Source of the DNA: CAINVV01 sp037137375
Lineage (GTDB): Bacteria; Bacteroidota; Bacteroidia; Bacteroidales; Prolixibacteraceae
Direction: 5' to 3'
Length of the DNA: 64,000 nt
NCBI GenBank assembly: GCA_037137375.1
Contig: JBAXKJ010000027.1
Span: 9,527-73,526 of the forward strand
The translations under genes were made by a program, and so were the position numbers. The notes below the pieces were generated by a model. It saw only the letters and a program-made list of their open reading frames with translations, made no database searches and was not told the DNA's origin. This document shows positions 1 through 9,681 of this stretch, piece after piece; position 1 is the first letter of the stretch; every line of letters starts with the position of its first letter.

Positions 1-119
1 CCGGCGAGAATCGGATTAAGATAGGTGCCAGGAGTTGTTGATTTTTGTGCAAGCAAATTCGATATTCCGCTGATAAACAAAACGGTGCAAGCCAAAAGAA
101 ATTTCAGGTTAGTCTTCAT
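1..119 (-). CDS. GH43-like glycoside hydrolase, N-terminal fragment (cut by window edge)
   Basis: An ATG at 119 on the minus strand opens a frame that stays open to base 1, giving 39 residues. It begins with a Sec signal peptide (MKTNLKFLLACTVLFISG, ending near LLAQK), so the product is exported. The mature start contains TYLNPILAG, which matches the N-terminal NPIL-G motif that in family 43 enzymes (arabinofuranosidases, xylosidases, arabinanases) precedes the catalytic DPS motif. The catalytic residues lie beyond the edge. The start lies 5 bases after the stop of the upstream beta-helix gene, so it is the last visible gene of the pectin operon. There it would trim arabinose or xylose side chains. 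The family call rests on one short motif and could be wrong, but the coding call is solid. Confidence 0.6.
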   Translation of the reverse strand, partial: MKTNLKFLLACTVLFISGISNLLAQKSTTPGTYLNPILA

Positions 120-124
120 AAACA

Positions 125-3100
125 TTAATATTTTAGTAACCAAGCTACCACAGGACCTTCGAAGGGGGCTGTTATGGTGGTTTTAACACCTCCGGTTACC
201 CGGATTTCAGCCGATTGAATTTCGCCCGTCGCAGGATTTATCCAATGCAAGTTATAGTTGTTATGATCATTATCCAAGTCTATCGACAGATTTTTTGATT
301 CACTGAAGATAATATATCCGGTACCGGCCTTTCCGAGTGTATAAACCTTTGATTGCTGGCCTCTCATGGTAAGAGAGGACATTTCTGTCGCTTCTTTTAG
401 AAACCTAGCATCCTTGAATTGGGGTAAGGAAGCAAGCGATCCACCGCCCATGAATACAGCCCAGTCGGCAAATCTGGCGCCCCTCCTATTATATGCGATT
501 GCCTTACCAGGATATTTAAGGTGAAACTCGTGCACAGCCCGGTAGATCTGGTCGAAGGAGGTCTCGCCTACTTCTTCGATGCGGGAATATTGCCTTTCGG
601 CCAGACTCACTCCCCCTTTTGGCGCGTACAGGCTGCCATCGGTACGGTACTGCCACTGGACGACATCAATGATATCGACCAGTCCGGAGCGTTTGGGATC
701 ATTTAAGATGGCATCCTGCACATCCTTCGTGCCCGGTAGCATCACCAGCACATGCTTCTTGTTTTCACGTTCCCACTGGCCGATTACATCCAGCCAGAAC
801 TGCACAAAATGCACAGTACCAGTATATTCCATTCCAAGATGGTGGATAATATTGCTGTTATCCTTGAAATTATCGAGGCTCTTGCGGATATAATTCCGGT
901 GCAGTTTTTTTAGTGTTACATTGGTTGTATCGTAAAACTCGACGGCCATGAAAACGCGTTTGTCGCCGGCGTAGGGGGGATTCTCTACAAAACCGGGATT
1001 GTTGATGTTGTTGGCCGTCCGCCAGGGATAATCAGCCCAATGTGCGCCTTCCTCGATGATATTGTGCTGCAGGTAGTGTTCCTGCAGGAAAATCAATCCT
1101 TTCTGGTCGGCCAGATTGGCAAACTGACCCAGTCTGAGCCAGTACCAGCTGTTCCATTTCGTCAGGTCATATTTGCTGAGCCGGTCGTACGCCTCCCCCT
1201 TGCCGCTTCTGCTAAAAGGCTGTTCGTAAAAGGGAGCCCAAACCTCAGCATCGGCCCTACGTGTGCGGGCATGGTCGTCGCGTCGGCGTTCATACCACAG
1301 AGCTGGAAAATTCTGCATCACGGCTACTTTGTTTCTTAGCATATCTGCGGCAAGTGTATCCAGATCGTCGGTTAAGCCCCTTCCGACCCTTCCGGGAACA
1401 AACCGAACGAGATTAGCGGCAGGTCTTGCCAGGTCGGAAGGCCTGGTGGAGCCTTTCCAGAGCGAGGTACGGTCGCGACGGCCTGTGATGACACTGCCAT
1501 CCCTGACCAGCCATCCATTTTTCAAACCAACCGGCGCAGCTTTTTGAACACTTTTCTTAACTACCGTGAATCCCGTATCCTCGATTTTTTTGGCCGCTGA
1601 AAGATCCTGCTTCAAAGGGTATTTATGAATCATCGAATCGATCCATTGTACCATGGTCACATCGGGCATCTTCGAGCGCCTGCTCATTTCTGCTGCAGCT
1701 TCAATAGCCGGAGCGGTGGTTTCGGATGAATGATAGACCAGTATCTTTTCTGTCTCTTTGGCTGGTTTGCCGGTGCGTGCTTCCAGCTGCGCGTAGAAGA
1801 AGCTTTCCGGCTTGACGAAAGTGTGTGGCAATTCGTGATGACCGTCGCCATATCCCTGTGCCCAGCTCGCGTAGGCCCAGTTCTGGGCTGTGGGGGGAGC
1901 GGGAAGATGAATCTGGGCCGCCCGGCATTGCCAGCAGAGAGAATTGGCGGCGCTCCAGCCTCCTCCCTGACCGTCGACATCCCGGTAGGCAAGACTGATG
2001 ATACCCCCGTCGATTGTCATTTTATCGAACAAAATACCGTCGGCCCAGCCTCCTATTGCTCCGCTGAAACTGATCGGCGCGTAGGATAAACACTGGACAA
2101 ATGCGTTTGGTCCGGGGGTAGTGAAGCCGACGCTGTAGGCATGGTAACCATATTCGGCGTAGCAACGTTGGAAGAGTACCTGCTGGCCTAATGTCTGAAA
2201 GGAATAGCGTCTGAAATTTCCCATTTCGCCCACCGGCGCCAGGGATTTACAATCTTCGACTGTTATTCTGGAAGCAGTTTCCCAGACGGCCACGGCCGAG
2301 CTGACAAAATGTTCAGCAAATACCCTCCGCACCCACGAGTCGGATACATTGTCGAGGGTAATGGCCATCCAGCGGTGATTTTCGTCCTTTTCATTCTTGG
2401 GATCATAACTGCTGTCGAACCGCAAATTTTCCACACCGGTATTTTTAATCCTACCCGGCCAGTTGTATTTAGCCACGCTTCCACCACCATATAATGGATC
2501 AATGGAAGTGGTCAGGGGTACATCCAGTGTAATAGATTCGGGGGATATTGCTACCACTTTTCTATACCAATTCAGGTCAAAATCGCCTGGCGTCCAGGTA
2601 GTAAGTGTATAGTCGACCCAAAGTCCGATCTTGTCCGTGCCCAATTTTTCGAGCCACTCTTTGGTAGAAGGACGGTTCACGATTACCTCGTCGCCAACTT
2701 GAAATGAGTGACCATTCTTAAAGATAAGTGTGGTCGAATTGACGGGAAAATATTTTTCCGCCAGTTGAAGAGGCTTTTCTGTCTTTCGGTTATTGGTACC
2801 GGCGATCCTAAGCACGGTTGCCCTATCGCCTCCGGTTCCCAAAAGAGTGGTTCCATCCTTCAGGCAACCGCTGCCGCGCAAAACGACTCCAGATACGCTG
2901 ATTTTTAGCGATCCGGCTATCTCAAAAATCCCCTTTTCCAGCAGCACTGCACCCCTGAAGCCGTTTTTTTCCAAAGGCAATGAAGAGACATAATCGATGG
3001 CAGACTGGATCCTGGATGTTGCGTCACCTTTTAAAGGCCGGACTATGACTCTTATAGGAACATCCGGAATTGGCATCTCGGAAGACCCATAACCGCAAAA

Positions 3101-3280
3101 GGAAAAATCGGGGATGCGATCGCCTTTTTCATTGGACTTGTAAACCAGTTTCCCTTCATCGGTGATATGCACCGGTGAGTTTGGAGTCGTCTTGAAATGG
3201 GCAGTTCCATTGATTGCGAACCCCGTCAGAAAAATAAAAACGGGTATAAGTTTACTGATCTTCAATTTAAAATTTTTCAT
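125..3280 (-). CDS. Secreted beta-helix protein with C-terminal DUF6298-type domain, pectin locus
   Basis: The product has 1051 residues from the ATG at 3280. A GTG 15 bases further upstream would add five residues ahead of a good signal peptide (MKNFKLKISKLIPVFIFLTG) and overlap the preceding gene, so the ATG is preferred. Residues about 50-500 look like a right-handed parallel beta-helix of the pectate-lyase superfamily: an N-terminal cap with DATSRIQSAIDYV, then repeated strands with V-L/F-DNVSDSWVRR type turns. Residues about 590-940 form a separate alpha/beta domain rich in Trp, with a barrel-like look (MAVEFYD, HHLGMEYTG, VQWQYRTDG, GKAIAYNRRG). The tail, about 960-1051, is beta-rich. 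This resembles proteins annotated DUF6298 in Bacteroidota pectin loci, and no catalytic residue can be named. It sits 5 bases from both neighbours, so it is co-transcribed with the pectinesterase-like and GH43-like genes. A role on pectin or a side chain is inferred from context. Confidence 0.7.
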   Translation of the reverse strand: MKNFKLKISKLIPVFIFLTGFAINGTAHFKTTPNSPVHITDEGKLVYKSNEKGDRIPDFSFCGYGSSEMPIPDVPIRVIVRPLKGDATSRIQSAIDYVSSLPLEKNGFRGAVLLEKGIFEIAGSLKISVSGVVLRGSGCLKDGTTLLGTGGDRATVLRIAGTNNRKTEKPLQLAEKYFPVNSTTLIFKNGHSFQVGDEVIVNRPSTKEWLEKLGTDKIGLWVDYTLTTWTPGDFDLNWYRKVVAISPESITLDVPLTTSIDPLYGGGSVAKYNWPGRIKNTGVENLRFDSSYDPKNEKDENHRWMAITLDNVSDSWVRRVFAEHFVSSAVAVWETASRITVEDCKSLAPVGEMGNFRRYSFQTLGQQVLFQRCYAEYGYHAYSVGFTTPGPNAFVQCLSYAPISFSGAIGGWADGILFDKMTIDGGIISLAYRDVDGQGGGWSAANSLCWQCRAAQIHLPAPPTAQNWAYASWAQGYGDGHHELPHTFVKPESFFYAQLEARTGKPAKETEKILVYHSSETTAPAIEAAAEMSRRSKMPDVTMVQWIDSMIHKYPLKQDLSAAKKIEDTGFTVVKKSVQKAAPVGLKNGWLVRDGSVITGRRDRTSLWKGSTRPSDLARPAANLVRFVPGRVGRGLTDDLDTLAADMLRNKVAVMQNFPALWYERRRDDHARTRRADAEVWAPFYEQPFSRSGKGEAYDRLSKYDLTKWNSWYWLRLGQFANLADQKGLIFLQEHYLQHNIIEEGAHWADYPWRTANNINNPGFVENPPYAGDKRVFMAVEFYDTTNVTLKKLHRNYIRKSLDNFKDNSNIIHHLGMEYTGTVHFVQFWLDVIGQWERENKKHVLVMLPGTKDVQDAILNDPKRSGLVDIIDVVQWQYRTDGSLYAPKGGVSLAERQYSRIEEVGETSFDQIYRAVHEFHLKYPGKAIAYNRRGARFADWAVFMGGGSLASLPQFKDARFLKEATEMSSLTMRGQQSKVYTLGKAGTGYIIFSESKNLSIDLDNDHNNYNLHWINPATGEIQSAEIRVTGGVKTTITAPFEGPVVAWLLKY

Positions 3281-3285
3281 CGATA

Positions 3286-5811
3286 TTACTTCCACTCAAC
3301 TTTTAAGCTCTTAATCATGGATGCCGCTCCACCTGCATACTGAATGCCAAATCCACCAAAATTGCCCGGCTCGATCTCTTGCTCTATGTTTACTTCTGTC
3401 GCTACTTCAGGCCTTCCGGGTACTTTGAAGTATTCCGTTTTCGTATCCGCATGTGCCATGAGCTTACTGCCCTTAACCTCTACTACAATATGACAATCAG
3501 GCCTGTAACAGGTTGTCGAAACAGGTTTACTGATTTCTATTACATTTCCCTCCTCATACTTAAGGAAGAGAAAGTCGATTGCATCGTGGTATTTGGTTGT
3601 GCGGATCAGACGCAAGGCATAGCCGCTCCTGGTTTTTGTATCGAACTTGATAAACAGATCCATGTACCGATTCGCCACACTGAACCCCTGTCCCTCTGTT
3701 TTGAATGGAGCGACCGTCATTTCGAGTCTCATATCTCTGAAGTCGATGCCAACAGGAGTATAAAGCATTCTGGCATTCTGCGATTGCATTAATCCCATTG
3801 CGTTGGCCGCACCATCACTCCCCTCACCGTAATACCAGGCATCCTGGTCTCTGCTAACAAGCTGAGAACCTCTGGTCTCAAAGGGTTCGACGGGTTCAAG
3901 GGTCCAGAATCCAGGTTTTACTTCCAGCTGATTTTTAGTTGAGAAATTCTTGAAATCAGTAGAGAGTTTTTTATCTGAAGCCTTTACATCTTTAGGGGTA
4001 ACCGAATTATTCATTACAAACGATTTTGCTTCACCGGGCAGGCAACGGATATGTTTCGGGGCCACCGACACCTTCAGGAAGAAGCCAATATCACCTCCGG
4101 AGAGCTCATATTCCAGTAAGGGTTTATTCATTCGCGACACTGCTACTTCTACAGGATTACTGCCGGAGGCATCTGAGCAGCGGTACCAGGTCACCAGAGA
4201 AAGGTCAGGGTACTTCATGTCCAGCTTATAATTGACGCGGCATTTACCATCATTGGACTTTGAAATCTTTGGAAGAGTGAGGAATCCAGGAGCTTCCAGC
4301 ATAGATGGTGCCACACTCACTACACTCGCGGCCTCCAATCCGGAAGGGGTATTTGCGGTGACAACCACTTGTTTGGTTTCATCGCTGTTGTTGCCGGGAA
4401 TTACTTTGCAGGAGGTTCCATCTTCGTTTACAACAAGTTTAACAAAAGGCTTAAATTCAGGAGCAATGTTCCATTTGATGACTTCGCCCAACTGGCTGCA
4501 GTTTCCAAATCTGTTTACTTTGGCAGTTAGCAGCACGTCATTCTTAAGTGTCTCAATGGAAACTCTTGTTGGAGAGACGATTAACTGTGTCGGAATCATC
4601 GAATACTTTCTACCTCCCGCCTTCTCTACTTCTCTAACAATTTCTTTTATGCCCATCGGGTCCCATTGATCGTTTCCTGCCAGGAGATTGTAAGTATTGT
4701 AAATAACTTTTCCTTTGTAGAGGAATCTATAAGCATCCAGCAGGTACTTTGCGGTCAGATCTACGGTAGTTTGTGGGTCATTCTTACTGATCATCACGTT
4801 GCTGCCATTCTGCGAAACATTGTACTGATAATTTCGCATTTCCAACGGAGGAACATCTCGCCATCCCAGATACGCTCCGGCTTCTGTTGTTAGTCGGGAG
4901 TCGATAATCGCAAGCTGGCCATTCGCCTTGGTGAAATATTGGCGACCATGGGTAAAAGATTTCATGTCACAATTAAGGAAGACTGCCCCGGTACCATTGG
5001 TGGCATAGAAGGGTTTTGAACCGTAGAATTCGAGGGTGCAGTTCAGGTAAACGCCTGTTCCGCAAAGGGCATCATCGGTAGATTCAAAATGACAACGGTC
5101 GAACAGAACGCGTTTTCCACCCATAAAAGGCATGAGGTTGAGCCTGCTGACGAACCGGGTATTTCTGGCGACGATTTTATCACCATTGCAAAAAATCAGT
5201 TGTGCCTGAACAATTGCGGAGGCCCTTTTGACCCTGTTGAGATCGGGTTTTAAAGGGAAAACAAGGTCAATGTTGCAATAGTTTCCGAAGGTAATATTTT
5301 CCGAACTGGTACCTTGACCGGAGATATTGAACATGGTAAAATTACCCTGTGACCCAATTGTTTGTCCTCTATTACATGCCAAAACAACATTTTCAGCATG
5401 GTCTGACAAGCCATAAAACCTTAGCCACTCGCACTTTATTACCAGTGCGTATGGTGCCAGCCCATTCTTTGGCATTCGTATTGCAGGATCGTCAGGATCA
5501 TCGATCCAATAGACGTAAGGTGCAATATTAAGTACCATCGGAGTCCCTTCTGAACCGTCGGTCAGGTGCTCAGCGGCCTTTTGAACCGAATTATAAACAA
5601 AGGGATATTTTGACGCCTGCTCCTCCGAAAGCCGACCGTCGATAAAAAAAGATTTGGGACCAAGCTGAATGGTGTCGCCCTTGTAAACAATGTATTTACC
5701 ATTGAAAACAATTGGATTTCCTTTATCCAGGGAACTGTATCCCACAGGTTGTTGTGCTGAGCATACACATGCCGTCAGCAGAACCAAGCCAATCATAATT
5801 GTTTTGATCAT
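3286..5811 (-). CDS. Secreted pectinesterase-like beta-helix protein with Ig-like and laminin-G-like modules
   Basis: The product has 841 residues and a signal peptide (MIKTIMIGLVLLTACVCSA). Residues about 65-370 form a parallel beta-helix like carbohydrate esterase family 8: VQKAAEHLTDG at the start of the helix, SENITFGNYCN, then DRCHFESTDDAL and LNCDMKSF, and AYLGWRDVP where CE8 enzymes carry a LGRPW-type motif. The match is partial and the catalytic Asp pair and Arg of true pectin methylesterases cannot be assigned with certainty. Residues about 405-600 look like two Ig-like domains, and about 630-841 like a concanavalin/laminin-G-type jelly roll that may bind glycan. It lies 38 bases after the PL10-type lyase and 5 before the next gene, within the pectin operon. 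It may de-esterify pectin or act as a divergent pectate-binding protein. Confidence 0.68.
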   Translation of the reverse strand: MIKTIMIGLVLLTACVCSAQQPVGYSSLDKGNPIVFNGKYIVYKGDTIQLGPKSFFIDGRLSEEQASKYPFVYNSVQKAAEHLTDGSEGTPMVLNIAPYVYWIDDPDDPAIRMPKNGLAPYALVIKCEWLRFYGLSDHAENVVLACNRGQTIGSQGNFTMFNISGQGTSSENITFGNYCNIDLVFPLKPDLNRVKRASAIVQAQLIFCNGDKIVARNTRFVSRLNLMPFMGGKRVLFDRCHFESTDDALCGTGVYLNCTLEFYGSKPFYATNGTGAVFLNCDMKSFTHGRQYFTKANGQLAIIDSRLTTEAGAYLGWRDVPPLEMRNYQYNVSQNGSNVMISKNDPQTTVDLTAKYLLDAYRFLYKGKVIYNTYNLLAGNDQWDPMGIKEIVREVEKAGGRKYSMIPTQLIVSPTRVSIETLKNDVLLTAKVNRFGNCSQLGEVIKWNIAPEFKPFVKLVVNEDGTSCKVIPGNNSDETKQVVVTANTPSGLEAASVVSVAPSMLEAPGFLTLPKISKSNDGKCRVNYKLDMKYPDLSLVTWYRCSDASGSNPVEVAVSRMNKPLLEYELSGGDIGFFLKVSVAPKHIRCLPGEAKSFVMNNSVTPKDVKASDKKLSTDFKNFSTKNQLEVKPGFWTLEPVEPFETRGSQLVSRDQDAWYYGEGSDGAANAMGLMQSQNARMLYTPVGIDFRDMRLEMTVAPFKTEGQGFSVANRYMDLFIKFDTKTRSGYALRLIRTTKYHDAIDFLFLKYEEGNVIEISKPVSTTCYRPDCHIVVEVKGSKLMAHADTKTEYFKVPGRPEVATEVNIEQEIEPGNFGGFGIQYAGGAASMIKSLKVEWK

Positions 5812-5849
5812 TATTGGATCAATTTTGAAATATGTGAACCTTGCGGCGG

Positions 5850-7469
5850 TTATTTTTTTGCTGGTTTTGGGCTGCCTTCTGCTTTCTTTACGGATTGAAA
5901 ATAATTAAGCAGCAGGCTCACATTTCTCAGGTAATCGCCTGTTGAAATATATTCCTGGTCGGAGGGATCCCGATAAGGGGAAGTATCTGTCTCGTCACCC
6001 ACATTGGTGGAAGCGAAGGCATCGGTGGGCTCCTGTTTTTGTCCGTCGCCAATATATTTATTACTGATGGAGGCATGTTTCACCAACCAGCGGCCCTGTG
6101 TATCGAGTGTCCTTAGTATTTCTTTTACCTGTTCTTCATTGGGAACACGGGTAGAAGCATCCCGGTTCAGGTCATAAAATTTTTGAGGGGTTCCTTCGTT
6201 GGCGAATTGCCCGGGTTTTAAGGGAGAATCCTTCGTGGCCTCTTCCGGTGAAAGGGCTGAAACCCTTTCGTATTCCTTCTTTAAGCGCTCTACCGGGACA
6301 AATCTTTTGCCGCTGTAATGACCCAATAGATTCTTGTTGCTATAGTCGGTATAGTAAAAACCGTATTTTACATTTGAGCCTTTGCGGTGAACGTACAGTG
6401 GTTTATTGGTGCCGATCTCCACAAAAGTGGGATGGGTATGGAAATCGTCCGATTCACCAGCAGGTAATCTGCTCATTTCCAGCCATTTGATGGCATCCGG
6501 CACATGAACCAGGAATTTGCGATCGCCGGTATATTGATAAAATTTCAGCAGGAGCATGGCATTGGCGAAAGTCGGGGCCGGCATAAAAGCTTTTGGTTCG
6601 TAGGTCCGTGCACCCTCAGTCTCCATGGCCATATTTAGTTGGAAACCCCAGGCACCACAGCCATCCTGCGAAGTCAGGTAAAAATTCATCCCCCTCATAA
6701 TCGGATCCAGAAACCGTTCCTCTCCAAGGACCTCGTAACATTGAATCAAAAAATGGACGTTTTCCCAGATCACATCATCGTTAAAAGTAAAAAAGGAGGT
6801 ATAATCCGGATGTCCCTGTTTGTTAAAATCATATTTCAATGGATACCTTTGCGGCCATCCGCCTATAGGATACTGACTCTTTAGAATGAAACCGATGGCT
6901 TTGTCGAGGGCTGGTTTGTAGACAGGATCCATCTTCTCCAGATACATCCTCAGCAGAAACCTGGCTGTATTGGAGGTGATGTCATCGTCGAAGGTTGAAT
7001 TTCCGTAATAATGTTGAAACTCTTCCAGTCGCCAGCCGTTTTTGCCGATGGTATTGTACCACTGCTTAAGAGATCGGTCGCCTGCAAAATCGATCATGTA
7101 ATTCCAGCCACCTTCGTGACTCTGTCCCCAGATAATTGCAGCAGCTGCCTTTGCCGCGGCCTGGTAATAATACTCATTTCCGGTGGCCCGGTAAAGATCC
7201 AGAAAGGCATGACCCATGCTGGTCGTACCCGGATCCTGAAGCCAGACCATGGTCTTATAGGCTTCCATTTCCCCCCATCTTCGGGAAAGATCGGGGAGGT
7301 AATACCAAACATATCCGCCATTGACAGCGGCTTTTTCGACCATGAACTGAGTTGCCTTAAGAGCTGTTTGTTCGGCTTCCATGGCAAGTTTAGTGTTTTG
7401 GGCCACCACCCCTGAATGGGTGGCAATTGCAAAAAAAGTCATGCAAAAAAAGGAATACAGATATTTCAT
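5850..7469 (-). CDS. PL10-type pectate lyase
   Basis: This 539-residue secreted protein has a signal peptide of about 23 residues (MKYLYSFFCMTFFAIATHSG). It has the helical toroid pattern of family 10 polysaccharide lyases: GGYVWYYLPD near the start, then EGGWNYMIDF and ITSNTARFLLRMY, and the family-like block GGWPQRYPLKYDF followed by TSFFTFNDDVIWENV. In PL10 enzymes such as Cellvibrio Pel10A this region carries the substrate-binding and Ca-binding acidic residues. The expected reaction is beta-elimination of polygalacturonate. The protein is longer than the roughly 330-residue catalytic module of PL10, and the C-terminal part, about 370-539, is rich in charged residues. The gene starts 36 bases beyond a strong hairpin that separates it from susD, so its expression may be set by read-through or its own promoter. 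Confidence 0.8.
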   Translation of the reverse strand: MKYLYSFFCMTFFAIATHSGVVAQNTKLAMEAEQTALKATQFMVEKAAVNGGYVWYYLPDLSRRWGEMEAYKTMVWLQDPGTTSMGHAFLDLYRATGNEYYYQAAAKAAAAIIWGQSHEGGWNYMIDFAGDRSLKQWYNTIGKNGWRLEEFQHYYGNSTFDDDITSNTARFLLRMYLEKMDPVYKPALDKAIGFILKSQYPIGGWPQRYPLKYDFNKQGHPDYTSFFTFNDDVIWENVHFLIQCYEVLGEERFLDPIMRGMNFYLTSQDGCGAWGFQLNMAMETEGARTYEPKAFMPAPTFANAMLLLKFYQYTGDRKFLVHVPDAIKWLEMSRLPAGESDDFHTHPTFVEIGTNKPLYVHRKGSNVKYGFYYTDYSNKNLLGHYSGKRFVPVERLKKEYERVSALSPEEATKDSPLKPGQFANEGTPQKFYDLNRDASTRVPNEEQVKEILRTLDTQGRWLVKHASISNKYIGDGQKQEPTDAFASTNVGDETDTSPYRDPSDQEYISTGDYLRNVSLLLNYFQSVKKAEGSPKPAKK

Positions 7470-7505
7470 GCCATCGCAGGTATAAGTTTGTTACAAGATA
7501 ATGAA

Positions 7506-7538
7506 AAATAACCCGTCAGAAAATTTGACGGGTTATTT
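7506..7538 (-). terminator. 13-bp perfect hairpin between susD and PL10 gene
   Basis: Arms at 7506-7518 (AAATAACCCGTCA) and 7526-7538 are exact reverse complements, with a 7-base loop. Read on the minus strand the stem is followed by a T-rich stretch (TTTTTCATT), as in an intrinsic terminator. The plus direction also ends in a few Ts, so it may work both ways. It lies 26 bases past the susD stop and 37 before the PL10 start. It could lower expression of the downstream enzyme genes relative to susC/susD. Confidence 0.75.
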
Positions 7539-7564
7539 GTTAAGGTAAATCTGGTAAAAATAAA

Positions 7565-9661
7565 TTATTGCTGGGCAAATCCATATCCGTTGGTAATCAA
7601 TCCTTTAGATTTAGATATTGTCTCAGAAGGCATGGCAAACAGGTAACGCGGAGGCGTTCCGGCAGCATAGTAAGCGTCGGTGTATCCCTTGAAAACATTG
7701 GAAGTAAAATGCGCTTCGTTGGCAACGATGTTGGATCCCCAGGCCGTCTTCACATAACCAGCGGCTTGAAGGGCTAAAGCCTCTGCGCTGGCAGGGTCAA
7801 TATACCTGAACAATCCCTGGATAGCCAAGTTGCGGTTTCCTGTCAGGTTGGTATATCCTGAAGAGGTCCAAAGATCACACTGACCGCGCCAACTCGGGAA
7901 TCTCACCGGCCAGGTAGGGTCAGTTTCAGGCACTTCACACTGATAAGTCAGCATTTTGGTCATATTCAGGGTAGAGACATTGAGACTTTTCACCCAAATA
8001 TAATTGGAAATAGTATTTCCATTTGGGAAGGTATAATAGCCTTTAGTCTTCAAACCGTTGACCATAGCCACTTGAAGATCGCGAACCTGCTTGATTTTTT
8101 CAGGCATTTTACCTGTACGGATCAGGTCATAACGACGGAGACCTTCACCTGCGAATTCGAGTTTACGCTCTTGCTGGATGGCATCTTTGAGAGCATCTCC
8201 AGAAAGGTTATTGATGTAATTGGTCACGCTTACAAGTCTGTCAGCTGGAAGAAATGCCCGGCTTCTGACTTTTGTGAGTTCTGTTTTGGCCCTTGCCTCA
8301 TCGCCTAGTTCTGCAGAAACTTCTGCCATCATAAGTACGACATCGGCCATTCGCATGATTGGCCAGTTGATACCAGACATTCTTTGAGCGGTGGTATAGG
8401 GTTTTGCCATGCGACTCTCATCCCATTTGTTGTTTGGCAGACCCCCATTTGAGCGGGATCCGGGTATGAAGGCGATAATCTTTTCAACACAAGCTCCTGA
8501 GTTGGAGGTAACAGTTGTGGTTACATCACGGCGAATATCTTTCGGGTCGTAGTCACCATAATAGAAGGCAGGATACATCCGGCTCTGACCGTAATCCTTG
8601 CAAGGAAATGCATTAGAACCTCCTCCATCGGAAGGACGGCCGATTGCATAAGGACGTTCTGAAAATTGACCTTGCGTTTCGGCAATTTCGAACAAAGACT
8701 CCGGACTTACTGCCAGATCCATGTTGTACTGGAAGTTACGTTGGAATGGATTATCATAACCTGCTCCACGTGAATCTGTTGTAATAAGTTGGGCCGTTCC
8801 GGAATTGCTGATACATAAGTCGAGGTAGATTTTAGCGATGTCGTAATATTTCTTATAATCTGTACGACGAACATATTTTGCATTCCACATGACACTTCCA
8901 AGCTGGGTAAAAGTAGCAGTGCCATAATTAAAATCGGTACGGCGTAATCCATAACCACCTGCATGTAAGGCCATTCTGGCGATCAATCCCTGAACAAATG
9001 AACGATTGAAGCGTTCGGCATTGATATTGCCTTCACCAACGCGATACATCAGTGGTTCTACTTCTCTCAAGGCTGCAATCTCGAAATCATAGATTTCATC
9101 CCTTGAAACACATGCAGCACCATCAGTCTGTTCTGTGGAATAAATAGCTTCAGAGAAATGTGGAACATCTCCAAAATAGCGGATCAGTTCATGATAGGCA
9201 GAAGCTCGGAAGGTAACGGCTTCTCCATATAACTGTGTCCATGCGGTTACTTTTCCGGCAGCCTTAGCGGCGATAAAATCAGGCTTGGCTCCGATTACTT
9301 TAAGGATGATATTGGCACGGTTGGCAACCTGATAAAAGCTTGCCCATGAGTTAATTGCATCAGCAAAATCGATTGTCAGATCAGCGGCATAAAGACCTTC
9401 CGGAATGTGGCGGGTCTGGGCATCATAGGATTCAGGATGGCATTCGGCATCGGAGCCTACTACCTGAACATCATAGAAAAGTGAGTTGTTGCAGTTTCTC
9501 CAGATTTCATAGCAGCCTGCAAGAACTTTGAAAGCTTCATCGGGTGTGGTAAATACGAAATCTTCATCCACGTTTGATGGTGAGGAGACCTCCAGATAAT
9601 CTTTGCAGGATAGGCTCGAAAACATCAAAGCAGTCAGTAAAATAAATAGTATCTTTTTCAT
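7565..9661 (-). CDS. SusD/RagB-family glycan-binding lipoprotein, pectin locus
   Basis: The product has 698 residues from the ATG at 9661. A TTG six bases upstream gives a longer frame but is unlikely. The lipoprotein signal MKKILFILLTALMFSSLSC places the lipidated Cys at 19. SusD features follow: the KDYLEV start, TPR-type helices with VTFRASAYHELIRYFGDVPHF near residues 150-170, and the C-terminal signature of a QERKLEFAGEGLRRYDLIRTGK block. It would bind pectic oligosaccharide on the cell surface and close over the SusC channel. It is longer than typical SusD proteins (500-600 residues), with an extended C-terminal half. It starts 20 bases after the susC stop and is followed by a strong hairpin. 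Confidence 0.93.
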   Translation of the reverse strand: MKKILFILLTALMFSSLSCKDYLEVSSPSNVDEDFVFTTPDEAFKVLAGCYEIWRNCNNSLFYDVQVVGSDAECHPESYDAQTRHIPEGLYAADLTIDFADAINSWASFYQVANRANIILKVIGAKPDFIAAKAAGKVTAWTQLYGEAVTFRASAYHELIRYFGDVPHFSEAIYSTEQTDGAACVSRDEIYDFEIAALREVEPLMYRVGEGNINAERFNRSFVQGLIARMALHAGGYGLRRTDFNYGTATFTQLGSVMWNAKYVRRTDYKKYYDIAKIYLDLCISNSGTAQLITTDSRGAGYDNPFQRNFQYNMDLAVSPESLFEIAETQGQFSERPYAIGRPSDGGGSNAFPCKDYGQSRMYPAFYYGDYDPKDIRRDVTTTVTSNSGACVEKIIAFIPGSRSNGGLPNNKWDESRMAKPYTTAQRMSGINWPIMRMADVVLMMAEVSAELGDEARAKTELTKVRSRAFLPADRLVSVTNYINNLSGDALKDAIQQERKLEFAGEGLRRYDLIRTGKMPEKIKQVRDLQVAMVNGLKTKGYYTFPNGNTISNYIWVKSLNVSTLNMTKMLTYQCEVPETDPTWPVRFPSWRGQCDLWTSSGYTNLTGNRNLAIQGLFRYIDPASAEALALQAAGYVKTAWGSNIVANEAHFTSNVFKGYTDAYYAAGTPPRYLFAMPSETISKSKGLITNGYGFAQQ

Positions 9662-9681
9662 AATCAATGTTGGATTAAAAA

